Shown: positions 1-5,087 of the stretch, piece after piece | Position numbering within the stretch: position 1 is the first letter of the stretch | How the letters are laid out: each line of letters starts with the position of its first letter | Source of the DNA: Candidatus Aenigmatarchaeota archaeon | Lineage (GTDB): Archaea > EX4484-52 > B79-G9 | Direction of reading: 5' to 3' | Assembly (NCBI GenBank): GCA_023142905.1 | Contig: JAGLIP010000075.1 | Coordinates: 1 to 5,087 of the forward strand | DNA: 5,087 nucleotides | Position numbers and translations under genes: made by a program | The notes under the pieces: model-generated | What the model was told of the DNA's origin: nothing | The model's database searches: none | The model's input: only the letters and a program-made list of their open reading frames with translations

Positions 1-208
1 CATCTTTTTCTTTCAGTATTTCGCGCACATCTTTCTCTATTTCATCAAGCTCTTTTTTTGAAAGATTGTCAATATCTTTTTGAGCATTTTTTATCTTAGC
101 ATCAGTTACATAAAAGAAAAACTTAGAGCCACATTTGTCGCACCCTGAAAGAAGGTAATCCGCATCATCAGCATGCAGTTTACCGCACGCGGTGCATTTA
201 TTTGGCAT
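1..208 (-). CDS. oapC: Zn-ribbon protein, OapC-like (DUF2072 type), C-terminus off the left edge
   Basis: Partial gene: 69 codons from an ATG at 208-206 are visible and the reading frame runs open through base 1. The protein starts MPNKCTACGK and carries CxxC (C5, C8) and a second CxxC (C23, C26) 14 residues later, followed by KFFFYV, which is the pattern of the archaeal DUF2072 Zn-ribbon family. After about residue 36 it becomes a Lys/Glu/Asp-rich, probably helical stretch. The four cysteines should bind one zinc ion. The molecular role is unknown. In haloarchaea the family is called OapC, an origin-associated protein with an N-terminal zinc finger, and it accompanies a GTPase and a DUF2073 protein exactly as here. 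No Shine-Dalgarno site precedes the ATG, but a TATA-like box lies about 25 bases upstream, so the gene may have its own leaderless promoter as well as read-through from oapB. The gene is too short within the window to judge its total length. Confidence 0.85.
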   Translation of the reverse strand, partial: MPNKCTACGKLHADDADYLLSGCDKCGSKFFFYVTDAKIKNAQKDIDNLSKKELDEIEKDVREILKEKD

Positions 209-229
209 GAATATAATTAAACAGAAAAA

Positions 230-237
230 TATTAATA
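230..237 (-). promoter_or_regulatory. possible TATA box of oapC
   Basis: The 41-base gap between oapB and oapC (209-249) contains TATTAATA, which reads the same on both strands. It is centred about 25 bases upstream of the oapC ATG, the spacing expected for an archaeal leaderless promoter. A short T-run on the minus strand (T5, opposite 225-229) lies just downstream and might weakly terminate oapAB transcripts. The region is AT-rich overall, so a chance match is possible. Confidence 0.4.
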
Positions 238-249
238 GATATGCTAAAT

Positions 250-609
250 TCACTTAAGATAAAACATAAGCTCTTGGGGGTCTTTTTTTATCTTTTTTAT
301 CATCTCGGCAGGGCCAATCACTGTAAGCCCCCTCTTTTTTCCTAAAAGAAACTCTGCAAGCCTGCCCCGCATCTGCGAAAAAAACCCCGCGTCTTCTTCA
401 TCAGAAACATCAAAAGAACCTATCTCAATTCCTGAAAAACTGTCAGAGACTTCTTCCATTGTCTCTTGTATCAAATCTGCTTCTTCTTTTGGTGAAAGCT
501 TTGCATCAACAACAACAATGGTGTTTTTTTTCAAATCAGAGAGAATATTCTTAATCCCAATTGATTTAATTCGTTCGTAAGGCATAAGTTTTATGGAAAT
601 GTCTTTCAT
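250..609 (-). CDS. oapB: DUF2073 family protein, OapB-like
   Basis: Complete 119-residue cytosolic protein with no signal peptide or membrane segment. It shows a hydrophobic strand (TIVVVDAKLS, about 30-39) followed by an acidic helix (41-54), another strand region (FSGIEIGSFDV, 58-68), a short loop EDAG, then a basic stretch GKKRGLTVIGP (90-100) leading into a Lys-rich C-terminal helix. This organisation and length fit the archaeal DUF2073 family, called OapB in haloarchaea. No enzymatic motif is visible and the biochemical function is unknown. The start is secure: its ATG (609-607) overlaps the oapA stop TGA (608-606) as ATGA, and a GAGGT ribosome-binding site lies six bases upstream inside oapA. 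Tight coupling suggests that OapB is made in fixed proportion to the GTPase, perhaps as a partner. That last point is inference. Confidence 0.85.
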   Translation of the reverse strand: MKDISIKLMPYERIKSIGIKNILSDLKKNTIVVVDAKLSPKEEADLIQETMEEVSDSFSGIEIGSFDVSDEEDAGFFSQMRGRLAEFLLGKKRGLTVIGPAEMIKKIKKDPQELMFYLK

Positions 610-1250
610 TTCAAAACCTCAAAAAGCCGTTCATAAAGATAATCTATATTTTCCCGCGCCTTGGCAGAAATACCAATAACTTCGTACTGTGGAAATGCAT
701 TTCTTATCTCCGTTACATCTGATGATTTAAGGTCACACTTATTTGCGGCAACAAGTACCGGAATTCCCCGAGCCTCAAGATTTCCAAGAATTGTGACATT
801 CACCTGGTCTACGGGATCCTGTGTCGAATCAAGAACCACAACAACAACATCCATGTTATCAAGCCATTTTATAGCCTCAATAACGCCCCTAGTTGCCTCT
901 TTTGCTCTGGTTTTTGCATCATGTTTCTTGATTCCTTTTTTTACAAAATCCGTATAATCTATTTTTGTTGCAATTCCCGGCGTATCCACAAGGTTAAATG
1001 TAAGCTTTTTCCCATTGTTTTCAATAATTATTTTGTCTTTTACAATAATCTCTCGTGTCTCATGCGCTATGCCCGAAACACTGCTCATCTCTTCTCCAAG
1101 CCAGTCTTTGCATATTGTATTTGCTAATGTGGACTTCCCTGCATTCGGGGGACCATAAAGCCCTAATCGTATGTCTTTCTTCTTTGAAAACAAACCAGTT
1201 AGAAAAGAGCCAAGCTTCTTGTGTATTGATTTTAAGTAATTGACAACCAT
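606..1250 (-). CDS. oapA: Era-like GTP-binding protein, OapA-like
   Basis: Complete 214-residue P-loop GTPase of the TRAFAC class. The motifs appear in standard order: G1 GPPNAGKST (33-41), a candidate G2 threonine in HETRE (T65), G3 DTPG (89-92) within DTPGIATKIDY, G4 NKCD (170-173) and G5 SAK (195-197). Residues 110-130 (KTRAKEATRGVIEAIKWL) and the QVN segment near 149-151 match what I recall as conserved in the archaeal OapA family. There is no KH domain after the G domain, so it is not bacterial Era itself. It should bind and hydrolyse GTP in the cytosol, and its target is unknown. A short basic N-terminus (about 25 residues, with KKLGSFLTGLFSKKK) precedes the G domain and could be amphipathic. 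The start ATG at 1250 has no Shine-Dalgarno site, but a TATA element is centred 28 bases upstream, favouring a leaderless message. It is the first gene of the oapABC run, diverging from the deoxyribosyltransferase-like gene. Confidence 0.92.
   Translation of the reverse strand: MVVNYLKSIHKKLGSFLTGLFSKKKDIRLGLYGPPNAGKSTLANTICKDWLGEEMSSVSGIAHETREIIVKDKIIIENNGKKLTFNLVDTPGIATKIDYTDFVKKGIKKHDAKTRAKEATRGVIEAIKWLDNMDVVVVVLDSTQDPVDQVNVTILGNLEARGIPVLVAANKCDLKSSDVTEIRNAFPQYEVIGISAKARENIDYLYERLFEVLK
616..620 (-). promoter_or_regulatory. ribosome binding site of oapB
   Basis: On the minus strand the sequence GAGGT lies six bases before the oapB ATG, inside the last codons of oapA. It is the only clear Shine-Dalgarno match before any start codon in the window, and it fixes the oapB start at 609. 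Its presence at the one start that must be internal to a transcript, and its absence elsewhere, supports leaderless initiation for the other genes. Confidence 0.7.
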
Positions 1251-1268
1251 TGCTTAAAAGTTATGGCT

Positions 1269-1287
1269 GAAAGTATTTAATTCTTTC
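1269..1287. promoter_or_regulatory. shared bidirectional TATA/BRE element between oapA and the plus-strand gene
   Basis: The 54-base divergent spacer (1251-1304) contains GAAAG (1269-1273), nine AT bases TATTTAATT (1274-1282), then CTTTC (1283-1287). The GAAAG arms are exact inverted repeats around base 1278. Read on either strand this gives a purine-rich BRE-like block followed by an A/T-rich TATA box (GAAAGTATTTAATT on plus, GAAAGAATTAAATA on minus). The centre is 28 bases from the oapA ATG (1250) and 27 bases from the ATG at 1305, the normal archaeal TATA-to-start distance. A single site therefore probably drives leaderless transcripts in both directions. No second TATA candidate at the right distance is seen. 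Confidence 0.6.
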
Positions 1288-1304
1288 TGTTTTTAATTCA
1301 TTTA

Positions 1305-1862
1305 ATGAAAAAAATAACAATATATCTCTCTGGCGGAATAAAAAAAGGAAAAAATGATGCGAACAAGTCTTGTTTTAATGAATTAATCAAGAACCAAATA
1401 AGAAAAAAATTAAAAAACTATGAAATCCGCTTTCTTGATCCCAACGACGCCCCGCCAAATCTTTCTGACGCAAAGGCAGTTTTTGGGTGCGATCTTTTGA
1501 GGGTAAAACTAAGTGATTTTGTTATTATGGATGCAAGAGAAAAAAGAGGCGTTGGCGTTGGGCAGGAAATGCTTTTCGCGAAACTGAATAAAATTCCGGT
1601 AATATCTGTTGCCCCGAAAAATTCCCATTACTTACGGAAAAATCTTGAATATTTAGGGCAAAAAATAGATGAATTCACACATCCATTCATTTTCGGGTCA
1701 AGCGATGCCATTGTTGAGACCTTTGAAGATGCAGCAAATTGGATAGATGAATTTATTGAAAAACCAACTGCGGTAAAAGGAATTGAGTTTGTTGATGAAT
1801 CAATAGAACACTACAAAAACGCACAAGCTTCCACTCACAAAAGCGTAAAAGAAGTTCTATAA
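1305..1862 (+). CDS. nucleoside 2-deoxyribosyltransferase-like protein
   Basis: Complete 185-residue cytosolic protein with a Rossmann-like start (ITIYLSGGIKKGKND, 4-18), a LDPND segment (44-48), then a core resembling the nucleoside 2-deoxyribosyltransferase superfamily: CDLLRVKLSDFVIMD (62-76) followed by RGVGVGQEMLFA (81-92) and KIPVISVAP (96-104). In characterised family members an Asp-containing helix and a GxGxE-type segment build the active site. By alignment from memory, E88 is the likely nucleophile and D63 and D71 are the conserved acids. Such enzymes cleave or exchange the N-glycosidic bond of (deoxy)nucleosides or nucleotides, but substrate specificity cannot be read here. The usual AGP-type N-terminal motif is SGG instead, and a tail of about 30 residues (155-185) extends past the fold, so a diverged activity is possible. 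The start is supported by the TATA element 27 bases upstream and no Shine-Dalgarno site. It lies 45 bases before the preferred polymerase start, on the same strand. Confidence 0.7.
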   Translation: MKKITIYLSGGIKKGKNDANKSCFNELIKNQIRKKLKNYEIRFLDPNDAPPNLSDAKAVFGCDLLRVKLSDFVIMDAREKRGVGVGQEMLFAKLNKIPVISVAPKNSHYLRKNLEYLGQKIDEFTHPFIFGSSDAIVETFEDAANWIDEFIEKPTAVKGIEFVDESIEHYKNAQASTHKSVKEVL

Positions 1863-1876
1863 GAAAAAAACATAGA

Positions 1877-1889
1877 TTATTAATTAATT
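1877..1889 (+). promoter_or_regulatory. TATA box of the DNA polymerase gene
   Basis: The short gap after the deoxyribosyltransferase-like gene contains TTATTAATTAATT, the only TATA-like run there. Its centre (about 1883) is 25 bases upstream of the ATG at 1908 but only 16 bases upstream of the ATG at 1899. Because the other promoters in this window place the TATA centre 25-28 bases before the start codon, this site favours transcription and leaderless translation from 1908. Neither ATG has a Shine-Dalgarno match. Confidence 0.5.
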
Positions 1890-1907
1890 CCCGCACCAAT
1901 GTTACTT

Positions 1908-4343
1908 ATGACAGAAAACACAAAAATAATGTTTTTCCAGGCAGACTACGCAATTGAGGACGAAAAACCCACAATAAGGCTTTTTGGAAAAACAGATACT
2001 GAAAAATCAATCGCCCTTGTTGACGATTCATTTACACCTTATTTCTATGCCATTCCAACCGACGGCGCGGACTTTAAACCCCTACTAGAAAAAATAAAAA
2101 AATTAAGCTTTGTAAATCAAGAAAAAACAATCAAAGTAAAAAACGCAATAATTGTAAAAAAAACAGTTGACGGTGTTGAGAGAAAAATACTCAAAATATA
2201 TGGGAACATCCCAAAAGACATACCCTACATAAAAGACGAAATAAAAACTTGGGGGCTTATCAAAGACAAAAGGGAATTCGATATCCCATACCACAAAAGA
2301 TATTTAGCAGACCGGGAAATTTCAGTTGGTGTATGGTATGAATGCGCGTTTGAAAAAAAAGACATAAATGTTGCAGCAGACATTAAAGGAAAACTAATTT
2401 CAATAAAACCAATAGACTCAAAAAAAGAAAACCTAAAAATTCTTGCATTTGACCTTGAGACCGTACAAAATAAAGAAGAGAACATAATAATTCTAGTATC
2501 GGTTGTAACAAACAAAGGCTACAAAAAAGCAATCGGTTATGTAAAAGACCACAACAAAGACACAATCATTGTTGACTCAGAAAAGGCACTCATAGAAAAA
2601 CTAGAACAAATAGTCCAAAAACAAGACCCAGACATAATTGTCACATATAATGGAGATTCTTTTGATTTTACCGTACTTGAAGCGCGCGCAAAAAAGCTCA
2701 AATGCACAATAAACATGGGACGCACAAAAAAAGGAACATTTTTCAAAAAACAGGGAATATTTTCAGGTGCGTCTGTTGCAGGCAGAAGCCACATAGACCT
2801 ATACCGGTTTGTATCGCAAATAATGCGGGCAACAATATCCTCCGAAACAATGAAACTAGACAATGTCGCAAATGAGCTTCTGGGGCTTAAGAAAAAAGAC
2901 ATGACCTGGGAGCAGATAGAAGAATTCTGGAAGAAAAAAAAGAACCTTGGAAAAATATCAGAATACTGCATACATGATTCCTACATCACAATGAAACTCG
3001 CAGAGCATATATTGCCAAACATTTTCGCCCTATCAGCACTTACATGCCAGACCGCAGAAGATGTATGTCGCATGTCGTATGGCCGGCTTGTAGAATCATA
3101 CGCCATTAAACGCGCAGCAAAGCTAAACATTATTGTCCCAAACAGGCCGACAACAGAAATGATGGGTGAACGAAAGCTGCTCGATGCAATCGAAGGCGCG
3201 TTTGTTGTAGAGCCAAAACCCGGGCTTCATGAAAAAATAGCGCTCTTTGACTTTCGCTCGCTATACCCAAGCATTATAGTATCTCACAACATAGACCCAT
3301 TCACAATACACAAAGGAAAATGCAAGACACCTGTTCCCGGTCTTGATTTCTGTTTTGACACCCAAAAAAAGGGCTTTGTTCCAAAAGTCCTAAACGAGCT
3401 TATTGATGAAAGAATCACACTAAAAAAAGAGCTTAAATCAAAAACCAAAGGCACCACAGAATTCAAAGACGCATACGCAAAACAGTATGCGCTAAAAACA
3501 ATTTCAAACGCATTCTACGGGTATCTTGGATTTGCCGGCTCAAGATGGTATAAAAGAGAATGTGCTGAGGCGACAACAGCGTACGGCAGGCATTACATCC
3601 ATAAAATAATTGACATGGCAAAAAAAGACGGATTCGAAACAATCTACGGAGACACAGACAGTATTTTCTTAAAGGCAAAAAACAACGGGGAAAAACCAGA
3701 AGAATTTGCAAAAAAAGTCAACAACACACTTTCAGGTATAATGGAGCTTGAATTTGAAGGCTCATTTGTCCGGGGCATCTTTGTGGCAAAAAAAACAGGA
3801 ATTGGAGGCGCTAAAAAAAGATACGCCCTTCTTGATGAAAAAGGCAACATCACAATCAGGGGCTTTGAAAAAGTCAGGCGCGACTGGTCGCCGCTGGCAA
3901 AAGAAACGCAGGAAAAAGTTCTGTCCTGGGTATTAAACAACCAAAAAGACAAAGCAGTCGATTTTGTAAAAAAAGTCATAACTGACTTAAAAGACAAAAA
4001 AATACAAAAAGAAAAGCTTGGTATTTACACGCAGTTAAAGAGAAATATTGACAAATACGAGCAGGTCGGCCCCCATGTTGCTGCAGCAAAAAGAGCAATT
4101 GCAAGAGGGACAAAAATACACACAGGACAAAGCATAAGATACATCATAACAAACAAAAGCGGACGGATATCCGACAAGGCAGAAATATACGAGTTTGCCA
4201 AAGATTATGACACAAACTACTACATAAACAACCAGGTGCTTCCAGCATCGATGCGAATTCTTTCAACACTTGGCGTAACCGAAGATGAAATCCTAAACAA
4301 AGGAAAACAAAAAGGTCTTTTTAGTTGGAGTGTAAAAAAATAA
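1908..4343 (+). CDS. polB: family B DNA polymerase with 3'-5' exonuclease (PolB)
   Basis: Complete 811-residue replicative-type DNA polymerase that extends DNA primers and proofreads. Numbering is from the ATG at 1908; an ATG at 1899 would add MLL. The N-terminal domain keeps the archaeal uracil-sensing pocket positions (Y14, P44, P102; I105 in place of the Pfu V93), so stalling ahead of template uracil is likely. The exonuclease has Exo I FDLET (D182, E184), Exo II YNGDSFD (D253) and Exo III YCIHD (Y353, D357). The polymerase has motif A DFRSLYPSII (448-457), motif B KTISNAFYG (530-538), motif C YGDTDS (D582, D584) and KKRYA (636-640). A C-terminal QKGLFSW (801-807) looks like a PCNA-binding PIP box. 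No intein or frameshift is present, and the length is slightly above the 775 residues of Pfu polymerase. The cysteine pair C472/C482 is kept, while the second Pfu pair is reduced to C552. It ends 12 bases from the convergent transporter gene. Confidence 0.96.
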   Translation: MTENTKIMFFQADYAIEDEKPTIRLFGKTDTEKSIALVDDSFTPYFYAIPTDGADFKPLLEKIKKLSFVNQEKTIKVKNAIIVKKTVDGVERKILKIYGNIPKDIPYIKDEIKTWGLIKDKREFDIPYHKRYLADREISVGVWYECAFEKKDINVAADIKGKLISIKPIDSKKENLKILAFDLETVQNKEENIIILVSVVTNKGYKKAIGYVKDHNKDTIIVDSEKALIEKLEQIVQKQDPDIIVTYNGDSFDFTVLEARAKKLKCTINMGRTKKGTFFKKQGIFSGASVAGRSHIDLYRFVSQIMRATISSETMKLDNVANELLGLKKKDMTWEQIEEFWKKKKNLGKISEYCIHDSYITMKLAEHILPNIFALSALTCQTAEDVCRMSYGRLVESYAIKRAAKLNIIVPNRPTTEMMGERKLLDAIEGAFVVEPKPGLHEKIALFDFRSLYPSIIVSHNIDPFTIHKGKCKTPVPGLDFCFDTQKKGFVPKVLNELIDERITLKKELKSKTKGTTEFKDAYAKQYALKTISNAFYGYLGFAGSRWYKRECAEATTAYGRHYIHKIIDMAKKDGFETIYGDTDSIFLKAKNNGEKPEEFAKKVNNTLSGIMELEFEGSFVRGIFVAKKTGIGGAKKRYALLDEKGNITIRGFEKVRRDWSPLAKETQEKVLSWVLNNQKDKAVDFVKKVITDLKDKKIQKEKLGIYTQLKRNIDKYEQVGPHVAAAKRAIARGTKIHTGQSIRYIITNKSGRISDKAEIYEFAKDYDTNYYINNQVLPASMRILSTLGVTEDEILNKGKQKGLFSWSVKK
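4334..4340 (-). terminator. possible oligo-T terminator of the transporter gene
   Basis: On the minus strand a run of seven T residues begins 15 bases after the transporter stop codon (4358-4356). Archaeal RNA polymerase commonly terminates at such U-tracts without a hairpin. The run lies inside the last codons of polB on the opposite strand, where it encodes lysines, so it may instead simply reflect the Lys-rich polymerase C-terminus. No comparable T-run is seen on the plus strand after polB. Confidence 0.3.
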
Positions 4344-4355
4344 GCCGCAACGACT

Positions 4356-5087
4356 TCAAAGCAAAAAAATAAGAATTGCAGGAATAAGATAAAACGCCGT
4401 AAAAATATATGCAATCGCGTACCTTCTTGAGTGTATTGCTTTATCAGTAAACCATTTCGAAATATTCAAAGGAATAGCCCTTAAAGGATAAAACACAGCT
4501 ATGCCGAATGCATTGTAGACAAAATGAGCAAGGGCCACAGTAAGTGCAAAAGAACTCCCGGTCGCAACAGCAGCAAGTATTGCTGTGATTGTAGTTCCTA
4601 TATTTGCGCCAAGAAGATACGGGTATATCTTTTCAACAGTCAAAAGGCCGACCGCAACAACAGGAACAATCAAAGAAGTTGTAACTGAGCTGCTCTGGAC
4701 AAAGGCAGTCAAGGCAACGCCAAAAACAAATGCCCTTAGCGGATTTTTAAAAATAGAATTCCGAATGACATCTTTAAATTCTGATTTTGCAAGTGGTTTT
4801 GCAAGGCGCACAAAAATATTAAGTGATGCAAAAAGAATTACAATAGATGCGGCAAGCATTAAAAAAGGATTTTTCATAAAAACTGCAGATTCAAGAAAAT
4901 TAACTGCCGGAGATATAATAAGTGTTAACGGGCTTTTGAATGTTACGGCATTCGTCCCCACAAACAGGCTTGTCAAAAAGGATGCACTTTTTTCAATGGG
5001 GTGAAACAAAAGCTCTATCGGGAAAAAGACAGCCAATGTCATAAGATTAAACACATCATGCACAACTGCTGCAGAGAATGCCTTTTT
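4356..5087 (-). CDS. Na+/phosphate cotransporter-family protein (NptA-like), N-terminus off the right edge
   Basis: Partial gene: 243 residues plus the TGA stop are visible and the frame stays open through base 5087. A GTG at 5063-5061 is an internal valine codon, because family-like sequence (KKAFSAAVVHDVFNL) continues upstream of it. The visible part has about six membrane-spanning or re-entrant hydrophobic segments. It contains one copy of the family hallmark: QSSS (visible residues 131-134) then GANIGTT (160-166), which in the Na+/Pi cotransporter family lines the substrate path. Residues 3-29 and 181-207 resemble each other (both centre on an AxxHxxxN pattern with AVF and P following), the expected internal duplication; the first QSSS copy should lie beyond the window. 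The chain ends right after a last membrane segment, with no cytoplasmic PhoU-like domain at the C-terminus. It probably imports phosphate or a related anion with sodium; the substrate is inferred from the family only. Confidence 0.85.
   Translation of the reverse strand, partial: KKAFSAAVVHDVFNLMTLAVFFPIELLFHPIEKSASFLTSLFVGTNAVTFKSPLTLIISPAVNFLESAVFMKNPFLMLAASIVILFASLNIFVRLAKPLAKSEFKDVIRNSIFKNPLRAFVFGVALTAFVQSSSVTTSLIVPVVAVGLLTVEKIYPYLLGANIGTTITAILAAVATGSSFALTVALAHFVYNAFGIAVFYPLRAIPLNISKWFTDKAIHSRRYAIAYIFTAFYLIPAILIFLL

Noticed and set aside
661..957. Open frame of 98 codons on the plus strand
   Set aside because: It lies wholly within the oapA GTPase gene on the opposite strand, whose motifs are unambiguous; its translation is Ser/Thr-rich without any recognisable pattern.
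1251..1304. Possible replication origin beside the oap genes
   Set aside because: The spacer is only 54 bases, shows no origin recognition box-like G-rich repeats and no extended unwinding element, and no orc1/cdc6 gene is in the window. Its inverted repeat is better explained as a promoter.
1780..1800. C/D-box-like TGATGA sequences (also near 3404 and 3831)
   Set aside because: Each is GTTGATGAA or similar within coding sequence, lacks the purine before TGATGA, and has no paired D box at the right distance.
2537..2971. Open frame of 144 codons on the minus strand
   Set aside because: Antisense to the exonuclease region of polB; the Phe/Ser-rich translation is what results from reading Lys/Glu-rich codons backwards.
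3644..3997. Open frame of 117 codons on the minus strand
   Set aside because: Antisense to polB around motif C and the thumb; no family-like features and no promoter.
1908..4343. Intein or frameshift in the polymerase
   Set aside because: All exonuclease and polymerase motifs follow one another in one frame at normal spacing, with no Cys-initiated insertion or HN-Cys junction.
4585..5004. Open frame of 139 codons on the plus strand
   Set aside because: Antisense to the transporter gene, whose QSSS and GANIGTT motifs show that the minus strand is the coding one.

Overview
The window looks like AT-rich chromosomal DNA from an archaeon. The evidence is an archaeal family B DNA polymerase, a three-gene set matching the archaeal oapA-oapB-oapC families (Era-like GTPase, DUF2073 protein, Zn-ribbon protein), and TATA-like boxes about 25-28 bases upstream of start codons that lack a Shine-Dalgarno site, as expected for leaderless archaeal transcripts. 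The lineage cannot be fixed from the sequence alone. A DPANN or euryarchaeal source is plausible, and it is clearly not a GC-rich haloarchaeon.

Left part (1-1250, minus strand): an Era-like GTPase (oapA), a DUF2073 protein (oapB) and a Zn-ribbon protein (oapC) are read leftwards in that order. oapA and oapB overlap by ATGA. oapC follows after 41 bases and runs off the left edge. Centre-left (1251-1304): a 54-base divergent spacer holds one nearly symmetric TATA element centred 27-28 bases from the start codon on each side. Plus strand (1305-4343): a nucleoside 2-deoxyribosyltransferase-like protein is followed by a complete replicative-type family B DNA polymerase with proofreading and polymerase motifs intact. 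Right part (4356-5087, minus strand): the C-terminal 243 residues of a Na+/phosphate cotransporter-family membrane protein. It converges on the polymerase with a 12-base gap, and its 5' end lies beyond the right edge.

The polymerase copies DNA, and the deoxyribosyltransferase-like protein may act on nucleosides or nucleotides. In haloarchaea the oap genes are named for sitting beside the main replication origin. Finding them two genes from a DNA polymerase in a different kind of archaeon makes a replication or nucleotide theme plausible but unproven. The transporter has no evident functional tie. Coding density is very high: the longest non-coding stretch is the 54-base divergent spacer. I see no RNA gene, mobile element, CRISPR array or replication origin in the window.
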